DNA from: Acheta domesticus
Lineage: Eukaryota > Arthropoda > Insecta > Orthoptera > Gryllidae
DNA length: 64,000 nucleotides
NCBI GenBank assembly: GCA_031308135.1
Contig: JAHLJT010000631.1
Coordinates: 143,014,734-143,078,733, forward strand
Direction of reading: 5' to 3'
Part shown: positions 23,180 through 34,202 of the stretch, piece by piece
Layout: every line of letters begins with the position of its first letter
How positions within the stretch are numbered: position 1 is the stretch's first letter
Position numbers and translations under genes: made by a program
Notes under the pieces: model-generated
Seen by the model: only the letters and a program-made list of their open reading frames with translations
What the model was told of the DNA's origin: nothing
Database searches by the model: none

Positions 23180-24420
23180 ACTAGTGCTGCTACAGAATGG
23201 CACAGGCTTTCCCATATTACTTTTCTATTTCCGTCGGTCTTCCTTGGCATTCCCCATTTCCATCGCAGCCCAAATTACATTTTTTGACGTTTTATTAATT
23301 GTTCGGTTTCCTAATTGTAGAACGGAAATATTAATTTAAGAATATTAAAGAACAGTAGAATTTTGTCCTAAATGGCGATTTTTTTGAAAAATTTGGAACC
23401 GTTTTTAAGAAAATGGCGTTTAAGCGCTAGTAAAAATGCGAAACATGAAGCCCTTTTTCACAGATAATTTTTAAGTTATCGAAAAACATAATTAAAAGTC
23501 ATTTGAAATACATCAACTCACAAATACAACGGTATTTACAAATTGCTGTAAATGTGCATTTTAACGGTGTAAGAGATCTTTTAAAAAAATGGCATTTGTG
23601 TAATTTGTGGAAAAAAACAAAAAAATATCGCGATTTGAACTTCACGTCATATTCAAGAATGCAATTAGCACTATCAGTTCCAAAAGTTTGAAGAAAACAT
23701 TTGGAGCCATTTTTGAGAAAATTGCGTTTGTGCGTTTTTGAAAATGCGGAAGTTTGAACTAGTTTTCACAGAAAACGGTTGAGTTTTAGAGAAACATTAC
23801 TTGACATTATTTAAAGCACATATCTTCGTAAATATTATAATGTGAACAAATCGCCGCTAAAGTAAATACTATCGCTGGGAGTGACAAGTCAAAAAATCTT
23901 CATATTTGTAATTTTTGAAAAAAAAACAACAACAAAAGAATAGAGCAGTATGGTGTTCATCTCATCTCATAGAGTCTATTTAGCACTATCCCTACCAAAC
24001 GTTTAAAGAAAAAATCTGGTGCAGTGCAAGAGAGAATCTTGTTTTTGTAATTTTTTAATAATGCACATATTGCACGCAATCTTGCGCGGAAACTACTAAA
24101 ATCTTCACAAAAATGTACAGGACCTTAATGAAAGAACTCACTATGAAGAACAAATTTTGTTTGATGAAAAAAATCTGTCTTTAATTTTGTAGTTGTAGGA
24201 AGATGCCGAAATAATCTATAAATTTTGGAATATCAATTTTCGTAAAAAGTAATTTAATACATAGAGGAGGTAATTTAATATATATTGGAACTAGATTTAT
24301 CCACTTTTTCGTTACCAGGTCCCGGCAATACGAGTGTTTCTGACGATAAAACGCTATTTTTCCACAGCATTACGAAAATTTCTTTAGTATATTGCATAAG
24401 CAGTAAGTGAGAAAGCAAAA
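23180..24420 (+). mobile_element. Family A, almost full length (copy 6)
   Basis: Starts ACTAGTGCTGCTACAGAATGG and keeps the paragraph series (AAAATGGCGTTTAAGCGC, AAAATGCGGAAGTTTGAACT, AACTACTAAAATCTTCAC). It lacks the CAGACGGA tract and ends in a worn 3' terminus (GTGAGAAAGCAAAA). Confidence 0.8.
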
Positions 24421-25480
24421 GTATCTATTAATAAAAATGTGAACCCAAAATTTGTACATAAATTAATATTCCACAATCTGCGTGCGAATTGTAAAGGATG
24501 GCGTCCTTGAAATCGTTTTATTGAAACTAAATACTTAAAATAAAATAATAAATGAAAAAATGCTTATTAGATTCAGTTTTTGAAATAATTAATTGTTTCT
24601 TTTATTTCACAGGTGAGTACAGTGAACAACAAACTTCCAGGAATACATGTGACATTGCGGTAATGTAACATTTTATTCAATTAAATATTGAAACTAATGA
24701 TTGGAACATTCATTTGATGGCACAATCCTTATTGATTCTGTAAAAAAAATGTAACGTAAAAATTCCTGCATGAAATACCCGGTAATTTTGATGGAAAATT
24801 TTGCTGTATTTTTGTTGGAAAAGCAATTGTAATTTGCTTGAAACAGCATGTTGTTGCATGTAATTCCCATTTCATTAGAGTAAAAAGTAAGGACAGTATT
24901 TACTAATGAAATGACTGGCTTGCAATTTAAACTCCTCTCGTTAAAATTTCCCCATGCCACTAGGTCGAGAAATTTTAAACCTAATTCTTGTGAGAAACTC
25001 CTTTCGTCAAAACACGAAATTCCGAAGAGTTGTAATTGTGTACTTCCTATAGTTAACATTTACATTGAAGACGATCCTGTCTGTGAGGTTGTAAGGGTTA
25101 TGAGATCAATTATAAATTGATCAATATTATTTATTAAATAAACTAACCGATATGTGGGACAAGGGTAGATAATATTTTAGAAGATGTATATTGCAATGAT
25201 TTTTTTTCTGTGTGTATTGTTAACTACAATAATGAAAATTTAATCAACTCCTCTAATAGTTTGCTACTTAGTATATACAAGTCCAATATAATTATAGTGA
25301 CTTAATTTCAAAAATTGTCCGTAATATCCTCATAATAATGTAGAATTCTGTGGAACTCCTGTATAAAGGTAAGTGATGTAAACTGCTTTCAAAGAAGCAA
25401 TCGTTATGCACAGCGTCTGGAGTTAAAAGAAATTCTTTCCTATTACGCGTACAAGTATAAATGAGCGAAATACTTCACTG
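24421..25480. other. AT-rich intergenic DNA
   Basis: A 121-codon minus frame (24694-25059) has no recognisable domain and the AT-type composition of the surroundings. It is left uncalled. Confidence 0.4.
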
Positions 25481-25745
25481 AACGTTCTCACAGCTCTTAA
25501 GAGGATAAGGCCGCCGTGCGGTGGCGCAAGTAGGTTGCGATTTGAAAGCGCTCGTCGAATGGAGTTGGGTTCGAAGGAGCGACCGCAGGAAGGCGAGGCA
25601 TCCGCCGGACCTCCACCCATGCAACACCCGGGCTGGACTGCTCCGGTTGCACACACCGTTGCGGGAAATCAGCTGCAATGCAGATACTCGAGTTCCCACG
25701 GAATGAGCGCGACGATCGTGTTAGGGCGATTTCGCCATTAGGGCA
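25481..25745. other. GC-rich patch, function unknown
   Basis: GC-richer than its flanks with many CpG. Four overlapping frames on both strands occur and none is recognised. Possibly a small CpG island. Confidence 0.35.
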
Positions 25746-25836
25746 GCAGTAGCGAAACTGATCGAAATGTTAGATTAGTGGTTACCATTCGGAACGTACA
25801 TATAAACAAGTCCAATGAAAATAAAATTAATCAGTA

Positions 25837-25841
<5 letters not shown>

Positions 25842-25881
<40 letters not shown>
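25842..25881. repeat. (AAT)n microsatellite
   Basis: About 13 uninterrupted AAT units. This is the same repeat type that hosts the R4/Dong-like element at 59.3 kb, but it has no insertion here. Confidence 0.95.
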
Positions 25882-26429
25882 TTCAAGATAACAATAATAA
25901 TTAAATATTAATTCAGTTGACTTGGTATATGATCGAAATGTTAAATTATATTATCTGAACATTAGATTTTCAGACACAAGTAATTACAAAAATGAAAAAA
26001 AAGGAATTATTGCAGAATTTTTCATTGATCAATTCCACAAAGGAGGAGACGTGATTTTCAAATAAATCGGCCTTTTAGTTGTTTAGATATTATGAGAAAG
26101 ACAATCACAAAATCCTACACAACATCCATGAGTGAACAATTTATGGAGATATTCCTTTTGAAGATGTTTTTAAAGTGTTAGGAAAAAATGTTCTTAAACG
26201 GTACGCATTTGGAAACCTTCATCTAGATGTTTCAAAAATTCCACATTGTATGATGTCATTCCTTCGGTTCTTCTAATCCCACTCACAGACATCAAATCAA
26301 TATCTTCAAAGATAATAAAAGTTGGTAAAGGTAATAAAGGAAAGCAATGAAAATTAGATCATTACGTACCTGTTTAAGTATCTTCATTTTCGGAAGCCTT
26401 TTGTGGGTTTTAGCGACACAGATAAAACC
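25882..26429. other. AT-rich intergenic DNA
   Basis: Nothing recognised. Confidence 0.45.
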
Positions 26430-27320
26430 GGCACTTCGATACGAGGGTCGGGAGTGCGGACAGCGGAGTCGAGGCTAAGGCAAAAGGACGGGACGGGCCG
26501 GGGCTAGAAAAGAGCGGAGAAGGGGTGCACACGGGGGTTGGGGCGGGGAAAGCACGGGATGGAGGCGGGAGAGTCGGCGAAGGGCGGGAGCAGGGCGGTT
26601 CAGGCCTGTTGCCGCCGGACGTGGACGGGACGGGACGGGAACGGGGCGGGACGGGGCGTCGCAGCAACACAGCGGGGGCTATGTGGGAAAGGGCGTGGGT
26701 GCGGATGAGGAGCGGAGATGGTGACGGGAGTGGACGCGCAGTAGAATAAGCAAGAGGCGACGACGTGAAGTGGAAAGGGCGAGGACAAGTCGGGGCGGGA
26801 ACGAGGAGGGGCGAGGACGGGGCCGAGACGAGCACGACCAGAGCAGGGCATTGCTGGGGCAGTGCAGGATAATGCTGGAGCACTGGGTTGCGGGCAGGGG
26901 ATGTAAAGGCGAGAACACATCGGAAATGAGGCGGGTCCAGAGCACGTCGAGAGGGGCGGTAACAGGACAGGGAGAGTACGGAAACAGGGCGGAGACGTGT
27001 GGGAACAGTGCTGGGACAGAGGCACAGGGGGGTGAAAGTAGAGGGCAACGCAGGAGAGATGGCGAAAGAACAAACGGAGGTAGAGTTTAGACCCAGAGCG
27101 AGGCTTCGGCGAAGACTATGGCGACAGCGAGAGCAGAGATGGGGATGCAAGCGAAGGGCAGCGTGAGCGGAGGAAAATGCGGTAATGGAGAGGAGGCGAG
27201 GACGGGAGCGAGGGCGTCAGTCGAGCCGTCTACGGCGCGCCGGGGGCAGAAGGGTGGAGCGGCAGAGGTGGGGGTGGAAGCCCTCAGCCGCTCATTAGGC
27301 TTACATTGTTCGGCGGAGGC
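26430..27320 (+). repeat. Strand-asymmetric G-rich block (GGGACGGGACGGG-type)
   Basis: About 890 bases in which the plus strand is dominated by G and A with few T. It is built from degenerate units such as CGGGACGGGACGGGAACGGG and GGCGAGGACGGGGCCGAG. Repeated GGG runs at short spacing give G-quadruplex potential. The minus strand stays open for 246 codons (26410-27150) as Pro/Ser/Arg-rich low-complexity peptide, and other frames are open too, so coding is not supported. Confidence 0.7.
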
Positions 27321-27329
27321 AGCATCGAC

Positions 27330-27490
27330 TGATTAGCGCTGGGGGGGGAGAAGGAGCGGGGAGGAGGCGCCGGGGCAGCCTCGTGTCGCCGCGCGTGACC
27401 TCTCCGCTACACGTGCGCCGCCGCCCCCGCCGCTCTTGCCCAACGCGCCTCGCCGCCCTCCCTTCGTCAGCCCGCACCACACGTACTACC
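27330..27490. other. CpG island core
   Basis: Follows directly on the G-rich block: GGGGGGGGAGAAGGAGCGG, then CGCCGGGGCAGCC and CGCCGCCCCCGCCGC. Density of CG is high on both strands. Together with the preceding block it is the longest GC-rich region of the window and a reasonable promoter candidate, but no adjacent exon is recognisable. Confidence 0.45.
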
Positions 27491-27974
27491 AATTGCAGGA
27501 CGCTGCCTGTTAGCCCTCTCCTTCACATGGAACAAAGATGCAGTCAGTGCTTATTCATAAAATTTCGACACCTACGTTAATTAACGACATTCGAAACCCG
27601 TTTTTCACAACGTAAGAAGGAATGTCAGAGGAAGAAGAGTACGAATGTCAGGGATGGTGAAGGGGGGTGTCACGTGCGAATACTTCAAAGGCAGATATTG
27701 TCATCATCTAATGTAAACTTTCCCAAGCCTTTCAACCTCAACGACCATTTGCAAGCATTCTAAAACTGCTTACTTGCAAATTACCAATGTTAGTACGAAT
27801 ATTCCTACATTTCTAGTGAAAAGGTAAATTTTTATCATATGTTTAATGTTCAGATTGCAAACAAATTAAAATACGAATGAAGATATACCGAACAATAGAT
27901 TATCAAGGGCACCTTCTCTACTCTATGTTGTCCACACCACGTTGATCCAATTATTTTCTATCTTCGTAATGATG
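27491..27974. other. AT-rich intergenic DNA
   Basis: Nothing recognised. Confidence 0.45.
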
Positions 27975-28235
27975 AGTGTTATACTCGACCCCCAGGAGTA
28001 GGATTGTGGGAGGTTTACGCTCTTGCGTCCTCCAATTCATGTGCGAAGGTCACTTAGGTCGGTTAGGCTTTTCTTTCCTCTAGATGGTAGAGGCGGTCAT
28101 GGGAGGTGAATGATAAATGATTATATCGGGGACGATGCTTCAAATGTGATACGCGGTTGCATGAAAAGCACGCCACACCAGATACACCTAAGCCTTGGGC
28201 GAAACTCAAACCCGCAGTCTTAGGCTCTCCTCACA
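27975..28235 (-). mobile_element. Possible tRNA-derived SINE (third type)
   Basis: On the minus strand GCGGGTTTGAGTTTCGCCC is box B-like and sits near one end, followed by about 200 bases of GC-richer body with CTCCCATGACCGCCTC and CTAGAGGAAAGAAAAGCC. Box A is not clear. There is no second copy in the window, so the call rests on the promoter-like motif and composition. Confidence 0.35.
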
Positions 28236-28917
28236 TGGACATAGATCAAAGCCCCTAAAAATGAGGCAATCTTTATTTTTGTGTTGTATTAAAACGAAAA
28301 CACACTTTTAATTGGAAAATAATAACAAAGGAAATAAAATTGCATATTATTTTAATTGTGTGTGGTACGTACTTAGCATCTGAAACCCGGTAAACAAAGT
28401 TTATTATTGTTATATCATAATAATATATTAAATTTAACACTCGAGTGAGATGTTTGTAAATTGTGTTAGAGATAAAAGAGAAAAGACATTCGAATAAAAA
28501 CTTCACTTCTCTCTACAAATTCTCCAAACCACAAAATTCCAAATATTTGGTCTTTATTTAACTAACTGTTGTTATTCATCGCAAGAAACCCAGCAGACGT
28601 TTCTACAAGATATTGTATTGTTGCTCCTCATAATTATATTAGTGTTGTTGAAATGTTGAATATCTCTCCACAGATCATCTCGTGCTCAAAAACATTTTCT
28701 TTCCAAAACTCGTTAACTGTATAGTTCCTAAATATTTCTACGTTCTAGATTTGGTACTGGTAACATTAGTTCACACAAATTGGAAAGTGTATAAGAATAT
28801 TTGTTCATGTAAAGTTCAAATGTCTCTTTCGAATGTAATATCATAATTGCCTGAAATTCTATTTATGTACTCTTTATTAAGCATTTCCACCAAGAAACGA
28901 ACACAATCTGACGTTAA
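28236..28917. other. AT-rich intergenic DNA
   Basis: Nothing recognised. Confidence 0.45.
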
Positions 28918-29600
28918 AACTAGTGGTGCTAAAACGGCAAATTCTCGCCCTACTTTAATGCAAAATTACACGAAAAATTCTTTAATTTTCGAAAAATTGT
29001 ACATGATCTTATTTAAAAATCTATCTTTAAGTAACAGATTTCATTAAGAGAAAAATAATCATAATCTTCATAATTGTAGTTGTGCGAAGACGCCGGAGTT
29101 TTGAATTTTTGCTATTTTCAAAAAATCAGTTTTTTAACAAACATGAGACCTGCACCATTCTCTTAAACGCCTTTTACACTATCCAACAACAAAATTTAAT
29201 AAAAAACGATGGAGATTTTTTTTTAAATGTCGAAAATGCTCCAGGGGTTTCATGTAAAGTATCCCCAAAATTAAAATACCAGTTTCAAATTCAAGGGGCT
29301 GCGATATCAGTCAGATCGATTGAGGAATATCAATTTTGGATCAAATCGGCTGAACGATTTAGCCAATAGCGTTGTGCACAGACACTACGAACTGAGAGAC
29401 GTTTTCCTCTCATTCGATTTTCCGACATCAGAACATTCTGATTACACCACGTGTTAGAGGATTTTTTCGTAAATTTAGATCCAGACTTTTGGTTACCAGG
29501 GCTCTGTAATAAGAGATTTTCTACCGAAAATTCGCCGTTTTCTCGCACAGCATTACATAACTTTTTCTCTACTGCTTAAGCAGTACCGAGAAATATTACA
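28918..29600 (+). mobile_element. Family A, internally deleted (copy 7)
   Basis: The 5' tag ACTAGTGGTGCTA is followed at once by interior sequence. The 3' part is well kept: GGTTTCATGTAAAGTATCCC, CAGTCAGATCGATTGAGG, ATCGGCTGAACGATTTAGCC, ATTACACCACGTGTTAGAGG and GCACAGCATTACATAACTTT. The CAGACGGA tract is almost gone and the hairpin is worn. Confidence 0.8.
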
Positions 29601-30249
29601 AATATTTAAAATTATCTACAATTTAAAATGAGCTATTTTACACCGATTTAAATTTTTCATGCAGATAAAAAATTTACTTTCAATTAAGAGAAATAAAAAA
29701 TTTAATGTACGCTAGGAAAAATACGCTAAAAAATGAGTAGATTGAAACAGAGCAGTGAGGAAAAATGGGATTGCTAACGAACAGAACAATCAACAATATA
29801 TAGATAATAATATGGTTGTGATGTTATTTAATGCCTGGACTTTGGAAACTTATCCTGTTACAAACCCCGGGAAGGTTCGGAATTGTTCGCATTTTCAAAG
29901 ATGGCTTTACATGGGCAGATGTTCACCACTATTCGACGCAACAATCGTGTTATGCATATTTACCCTTCAGTTGTGTCGTTTCCCTGGTTCCGCAAAGGGG
30001 CGATTCGATTACGACGGGAACTATCGAATGATTGAATTTCGCAGGTCATCTATCTATGCTGGACGTAATGTTGAACCAACTTGTCATCGGGGCAAGGTCA
30101 TTATTGACGTGGGCGTGCGGAGGTTAAAAGAAGAGGGGGCAACCACTTTTCTGGGACCCTCAAGACCCCCTTTTCCATTCATTTGTTTTTACAAATAAAA
30201 TATTTTTCGAAGAAATAAAACTCTTCAAGGAGGACGAAATGTATCATAG
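29601..30249. other. Intergenic DNA
   Basis: A 147-codon frame (29755-30198) overlaps another frame and shows no domain. It is judged non-coding. Confidence 0.4.
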
Positions 30250-30310
30250 GTAATACCACGAGTGCTTTGGAATTTATCTGAGAATTTCCAAAGCACGAGT
30301 GGTATTTAAT
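30250..30310. repeat. Hairpin with 21-24 bp arms
   Basis: AATACCACGAGTGCTTTGGAA and TTCCAAAGCACGAGTGGTATT pair around a short TTATCTGAGAA loop with three mismatches. CACGAGTG is present in direct orientation in both arms, so the central bases of the arms do not pair. Related words (ACTATTCCACGAATG) follow at once and recur inverted near 31305-31325. Confidence 0.7.
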
Positions 30311-31519
30311 AGGACTATTCCACGAATGAAATTTCGCCTGTGTTCCAAAACGTGCCAAATATTAATATTATATTATTTACTTTCTTCAATTACCTTTCAG
30401 TTTTTGCTAGCTCTACCATGGCCATCTGATAATGTAGCAGATGGGCAAGGTTAAACCGTGCGGTCAATATGTAATCAAAATTGAGATAAATGAATATACA
30501 GACAATAACATGAAATGTATGTTTATTTTGCTTTAAAGTAACAAACGTTTGATGCTACAAACATTAACATTTGAAGTAACAAACATATTCTTTCGGTTGA
30601 AAATATATCTATTAAACTCGTACTTTCGAAAATTAATGAAAGAACTTCTTTATTTTCATTCACAATCGTGTTTGATTCTAAAACAGATGTTTGATGATGA
30701 ATGTGTTTGTCTTAATTTATGTATAATTACCGAATGATGTTGCTCATTGCTTTTCAGAAAGGGGTTCAATGATAAAGTTATAACATCCTCTTTTGTATTA
30801 TTTAAGTAGTATACCTTCCTTTTGCGGCTCTCACACGCAACCAACCTTTATAAATGAGATCTCTAAAGAAAGTAATTTCACAGAAACATGACGAATTACA
30901 CTGACTTTAAAACAATGAAGGATTTGTTAAAAACACATCTCAATATTTATGTCAAAAATACTTCATATTCTTCTCCGTGTTTTCTGAAGCTTCACGAGTT
31001 ATTTCATTGATTTTGTCGTCAGACGCGTCACCTAATCTCGCCATGTTATTACATTGAAAATAACTGAAAGGGATGTTAAAATCAAAAAGATTATATTATA
31101 TGGTTATATTATAGGTTATGTTATATTACGTGGTTTATTGTACACAGCGGGGGATCCGTACCGACTCCTAAGATACGCTAGTCGGAGCTTATGATTGGCC
31201 TGTAGGTAGCAGAGATATGAAACATCGGATAGAAAAAGTGATAAAGTTCTTGCGCCACTTGCGATTGGGCAATGTTATATGTATAATTAAAAACTATTGG
31301 TTTTAATTTCACGAGTGGAATAGTCATTTTAATAATGGTACCTCTTAATACAATTAATTTTATGTTACACAATTTACAGAGCTGCTACATCGTTTGGAGG
31401 GGTTCAGTCCTCAAATGTTGTGTATCTGTTCCCCAAATGCCAGCTTAAAAAAGAGGAAAATTAGGAAGTGATTATGTCTGTGGAAATAAAATGTTTTATT
31501 ACGCAGGGCTACGGGGCCT
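30311..31519. other. AT-rich DNA, possibly inside an element with short inverted ends
   Basis: GGACTATTCCACGAATGAAATT near 30313 is inverted as AATTTCACGAGTGGAATAGT near 31306. The interior has no coding frame. The arms are short and imperfect, so the approximately 1-kb element is tentative. Confidence 0.3.
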
Positions 31520-31990
31520 GTTTGGTTGTAGGGGAGTCTTGGCCCCCTTGCCCCCGCCCCGTGAGCAGGGCAATGCTTATTGGTATCAATAGAGGCGGTT
31601 GTGGTTGGGACGGCGTCGGAGCCACTGGAGCGCAGCGCGCACGTGGACGGCCGCCCCGAGGAGAAAGCCCAATGCACGAGTGCGGGCGGCGGCGGCGATG
31701 GAAGCGGGCGGGCACTTTTCCCTCGGAAACCGCGGCGGCGGAGGGCGAGCGATTGTGGGAGGTCGTTTCGTCATCCTGTTAATTCCACACATAATTCTTG
31801 GCTGCGCTCCTACAATGCGGTCCGCTCCTATCGCCGGAGTGCATCGGTGCGGCTATCGGCTGGGCGAGGAAGGTCTCAGGCTGGAGGTGACGACGCGGGG
31901 GCACTGAGGCATGACCTCCTCCAACCCTTGGCCCCCGCGCCGGCAGCCAGGCCACGCCCTTGCGCCTTGCATCCACGCCCTCATTACTCG
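31520..31990. other. CpG island
   Basis: About 470 bases of CpG-dense DNA (GGACGGCCGCCCCGAGG, GGCGGCGGCGGCGATGG, GCGCCGGCAGCCAGG). Six overlapping frames run on both strands. No domain is seen. The island lies 1 kb from the exon candidate at 33.0 kb, so it could be a promoter, but no link can be shown. Confidence 0.5.
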
Positions 31991-32329
31991 TAGGTTAAGG
32001 ACCCAGTCACGCAGAGGTACTAGATAATGCCTCTGGGCTCACACGAAACGTTGGTTTTTATTTATTAAGTAGGGCAGCTGGTCAGAAAGGAGCCATCCAA
32101 CTCAGGATCTGGGAATGTAACAAAAGGATTCCCAGTCAATACATGCGGTGTTTGTGGAGGACAATGCGGGTGGGCGTCAGATTTTTCTCGGCTCTCTCCA
32201 GTTTCCATTGCTTGTCATTCTATTCGTGGCACATTTCTTTAATAATTATTTAATTAAGACAGCTCCATGTGGAGTCAGACATTCTAAATGAAGGGATATT
32301 GTTTATAAATTTGAGTAATTACGTTTGTG

Positions 32330-32922
32330 ATGGTTTCGACTGATTGATTGAGTGAGCGAATTATGTTTCCGGGCGCGTCAACTGCTATGATCATTAGTCC
32401 TTAGAGTGTCGGGCGTGTTACACGTATATCCTAGGAGGTCACAATGTTCCTAACCCCGTGGAACATGACATGTGGTGACGTTCTACATGTCGGCTTGTGA
32501 CATGCCTTGCGTGTCCTTCCACGTATTTGTCTTACCAGTGTATCCACCAAGTTGAGATAAACAAGCTTGAAGTTCCCGTTTACTCTCCCGACATGTGCAG
32601 TAGTGTATTTCATGTAAATGTAACTGTATTTGTGAGTGTAAGAGGAAAGAGAGGACAAAGATGGACAGATTGCGTGCGGTTCATCGCTCGATTTTCGGGC
32701 TACTCCGATATTTGCGTAGTATTTATCGGAGAAACCACGGGAAAATGACCGATCAGAGCATCCGGCAGTTAGAATTGTCCTGCAGACACTCAGTGAATTC
32801 GACCTAGCTCTTTAGACCGTGCCTAGTCACCGACTGGACTCAAACCTTAGGACTCTCCGGTGAGAGTCGCTGGGATGTCATGTAATCATCCACTGAACCA
32901 ACCCAACAGGCAATGGTTTCAA
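32330..32922 (-). mobile_element. S1 SINE, full length, with target duplications
   Basis: Minus-strand S1 copy. The (TGATTG)-type complement of the AATC tail is at 32341. The complement of the shared tail (GATCATTAGTCC) follows, then the body (GAAACCACGGGAAAATGACC) and the tRNA-like head at about 32830-32900. ATGGTTTCGA (32330-32339) and ATGGTTTCAA (32913-32922) flank it and look like a 10-bp target-site duplication with one difference. Confidence 0.85.
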
Positions 32923-33002
32923 AATAAACAATAGTCATCCATTACAAACACTGAGCACATTAAGTGATTCTATGAGGCTAGGCAAGGGATTTAGAGTGCA
33001 TC

Positions 33003-33190
33003 ACCGTATGATGAAGCGTATGGTGGTGCACGTGTCAAAATCGTATCCGCCCCACGAGATGACGCCTCCGACGTGTAGTTGCGGGCGACTGACCTCCCGC
33101 ATCTCCCCGGCGCCTTCCACTGTAATGTTCCTCTCCATGTGCCCCTCGGCCACCAGTTGGTCGGAGAGGCTTTGTGGTCTCTTCCTATAC
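33003..33190 (-). CDS. Exon-like coding segment, unidentified
   Basis: A minus-strand frame with composition unlike the surrounding DNA: nearly all third codon positions in its middle are G or C. It encodes about 60 residues including EGHMERNITVEGAGEMR, then RPQLHVGGVISWGGYDFD, then CTTIRFIIR. A 5' splice site candidate, ACG|GTGATG, overlaps the end, and TATAG|GAAGAG near 33187 could be the acceptor. The LHVGGV stretch with preceding alternating polar and hydrophobic residues is faintly like a laminin-G strand, but I do not recognise the protein. It could be one internal or terminal exon of a host gene, or a chance frame. Confidence 0.35.
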
Positions 33191-33249
33191 ATTGTGACCG
33201 CTCAGCCCGAGCCGGCTGGAGCTACACATTCCTCGGAATGTTAAAATGC

Positions 33250-34202
33250 CCTTCTTTCGAGCGGCAAAGAACGCAGAGAGTTTAGACCGCGCGACGCAGC
33301 TCCGGCGCGTGGCAAGAGAGGAGAGAGGCGCCAACCAAGATGCGACGGGGCTCGACGGAGGGAGTTGAGTGGGGAAATGTTGGGGTAGCACGCAGCTCGC
33401 AACTTGCAACGCTTCCCTCGTTTCCTAGAGCGGGGTTACGTGGAACACTTCATGGGAATAGTGCAGTTATACGTTGAGAAGGCCAGCCGACTTTGGAATT
33501 GGAGCGATACCTGCTAAAGAAGCATTTAGAAAAACTCACAGTGGTAATTATTTAATTATTCGTAAAACCGTTTAAGAGGACAAAAGAGAAGACATATTCT
33601 TAAAATTTCTATAATGCTAATAGGCATAATTGGGTTACAGCATTTGTATTTAGAATTCGGGGAATCATTACTGGTTCGGACCACGATCTGAATAAGATTA
33701 GTGTATTCGTAACTTTGAATACCTTGATGATCCAATAGAATTTTGAATGTACGTAATGGCAAAGTATTGTAATTAACTTGATTAAGAATCAGTCAGGCAT
33801 GTATTAATGAATTTTGGCAGTGTTTAAAGGTACCAAAATTATAAATTATGAGTTCTAGCTAGTTCACTAAAATTGTCGAAAGGTAAAATTACCTAACCAA
33901 AGAGGTGCTTGATTTGGTTAATCAGGGAGAGTATTAAATTTGAGAAGGTTTGATTGCGTATTATTTTGTGTGTTCTCTTAGGGATTACGGAATTTCATGT
34001 GTTTTTGGACATTTCATGTGTTGTATTTGTGTTTAAACTTTTGGTGACGATATGAGTAATTTGTAAAGGAATGTCTTGTTGTTTGTTAAATTTCAAAACT
34101 TCGAGCACGTCCCATCAGACCCTGAAATCCAGGTAGTGAAAACCATAGGCTAAACAGTGACGAAAAGTGGGCCGAGGCACTACTGATTGTCCGCCAAAGA
34201 TA
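33250..34202. other. Intergenic DNA with a small GC-rich part
   Basis: 33270-33430 is GC-rich (GACGCAGCTCCGGCGCGTGG). The remainder is AT-rich and nothing is recognised. Confidence 0.4.

Noticed and set aside
24694..25059. 121-codon minus frame
   Set aside because: AT-type composition, no domain, and length is compatible with chance in 64 kb.
26410..27150. 246-codon minus-strand Pro/Ser/Arg-rich frame
   Set aside because: Caused by the G-rich strand bias. Other frames are open across the same bases, and there is no domain or splice structure.
29755..30198. 147-codon forward frame
   Set aside because: No recognisable motif, overlapping alternative frame, ends in poly-purine/pyrimidine runs, and no codon bias.
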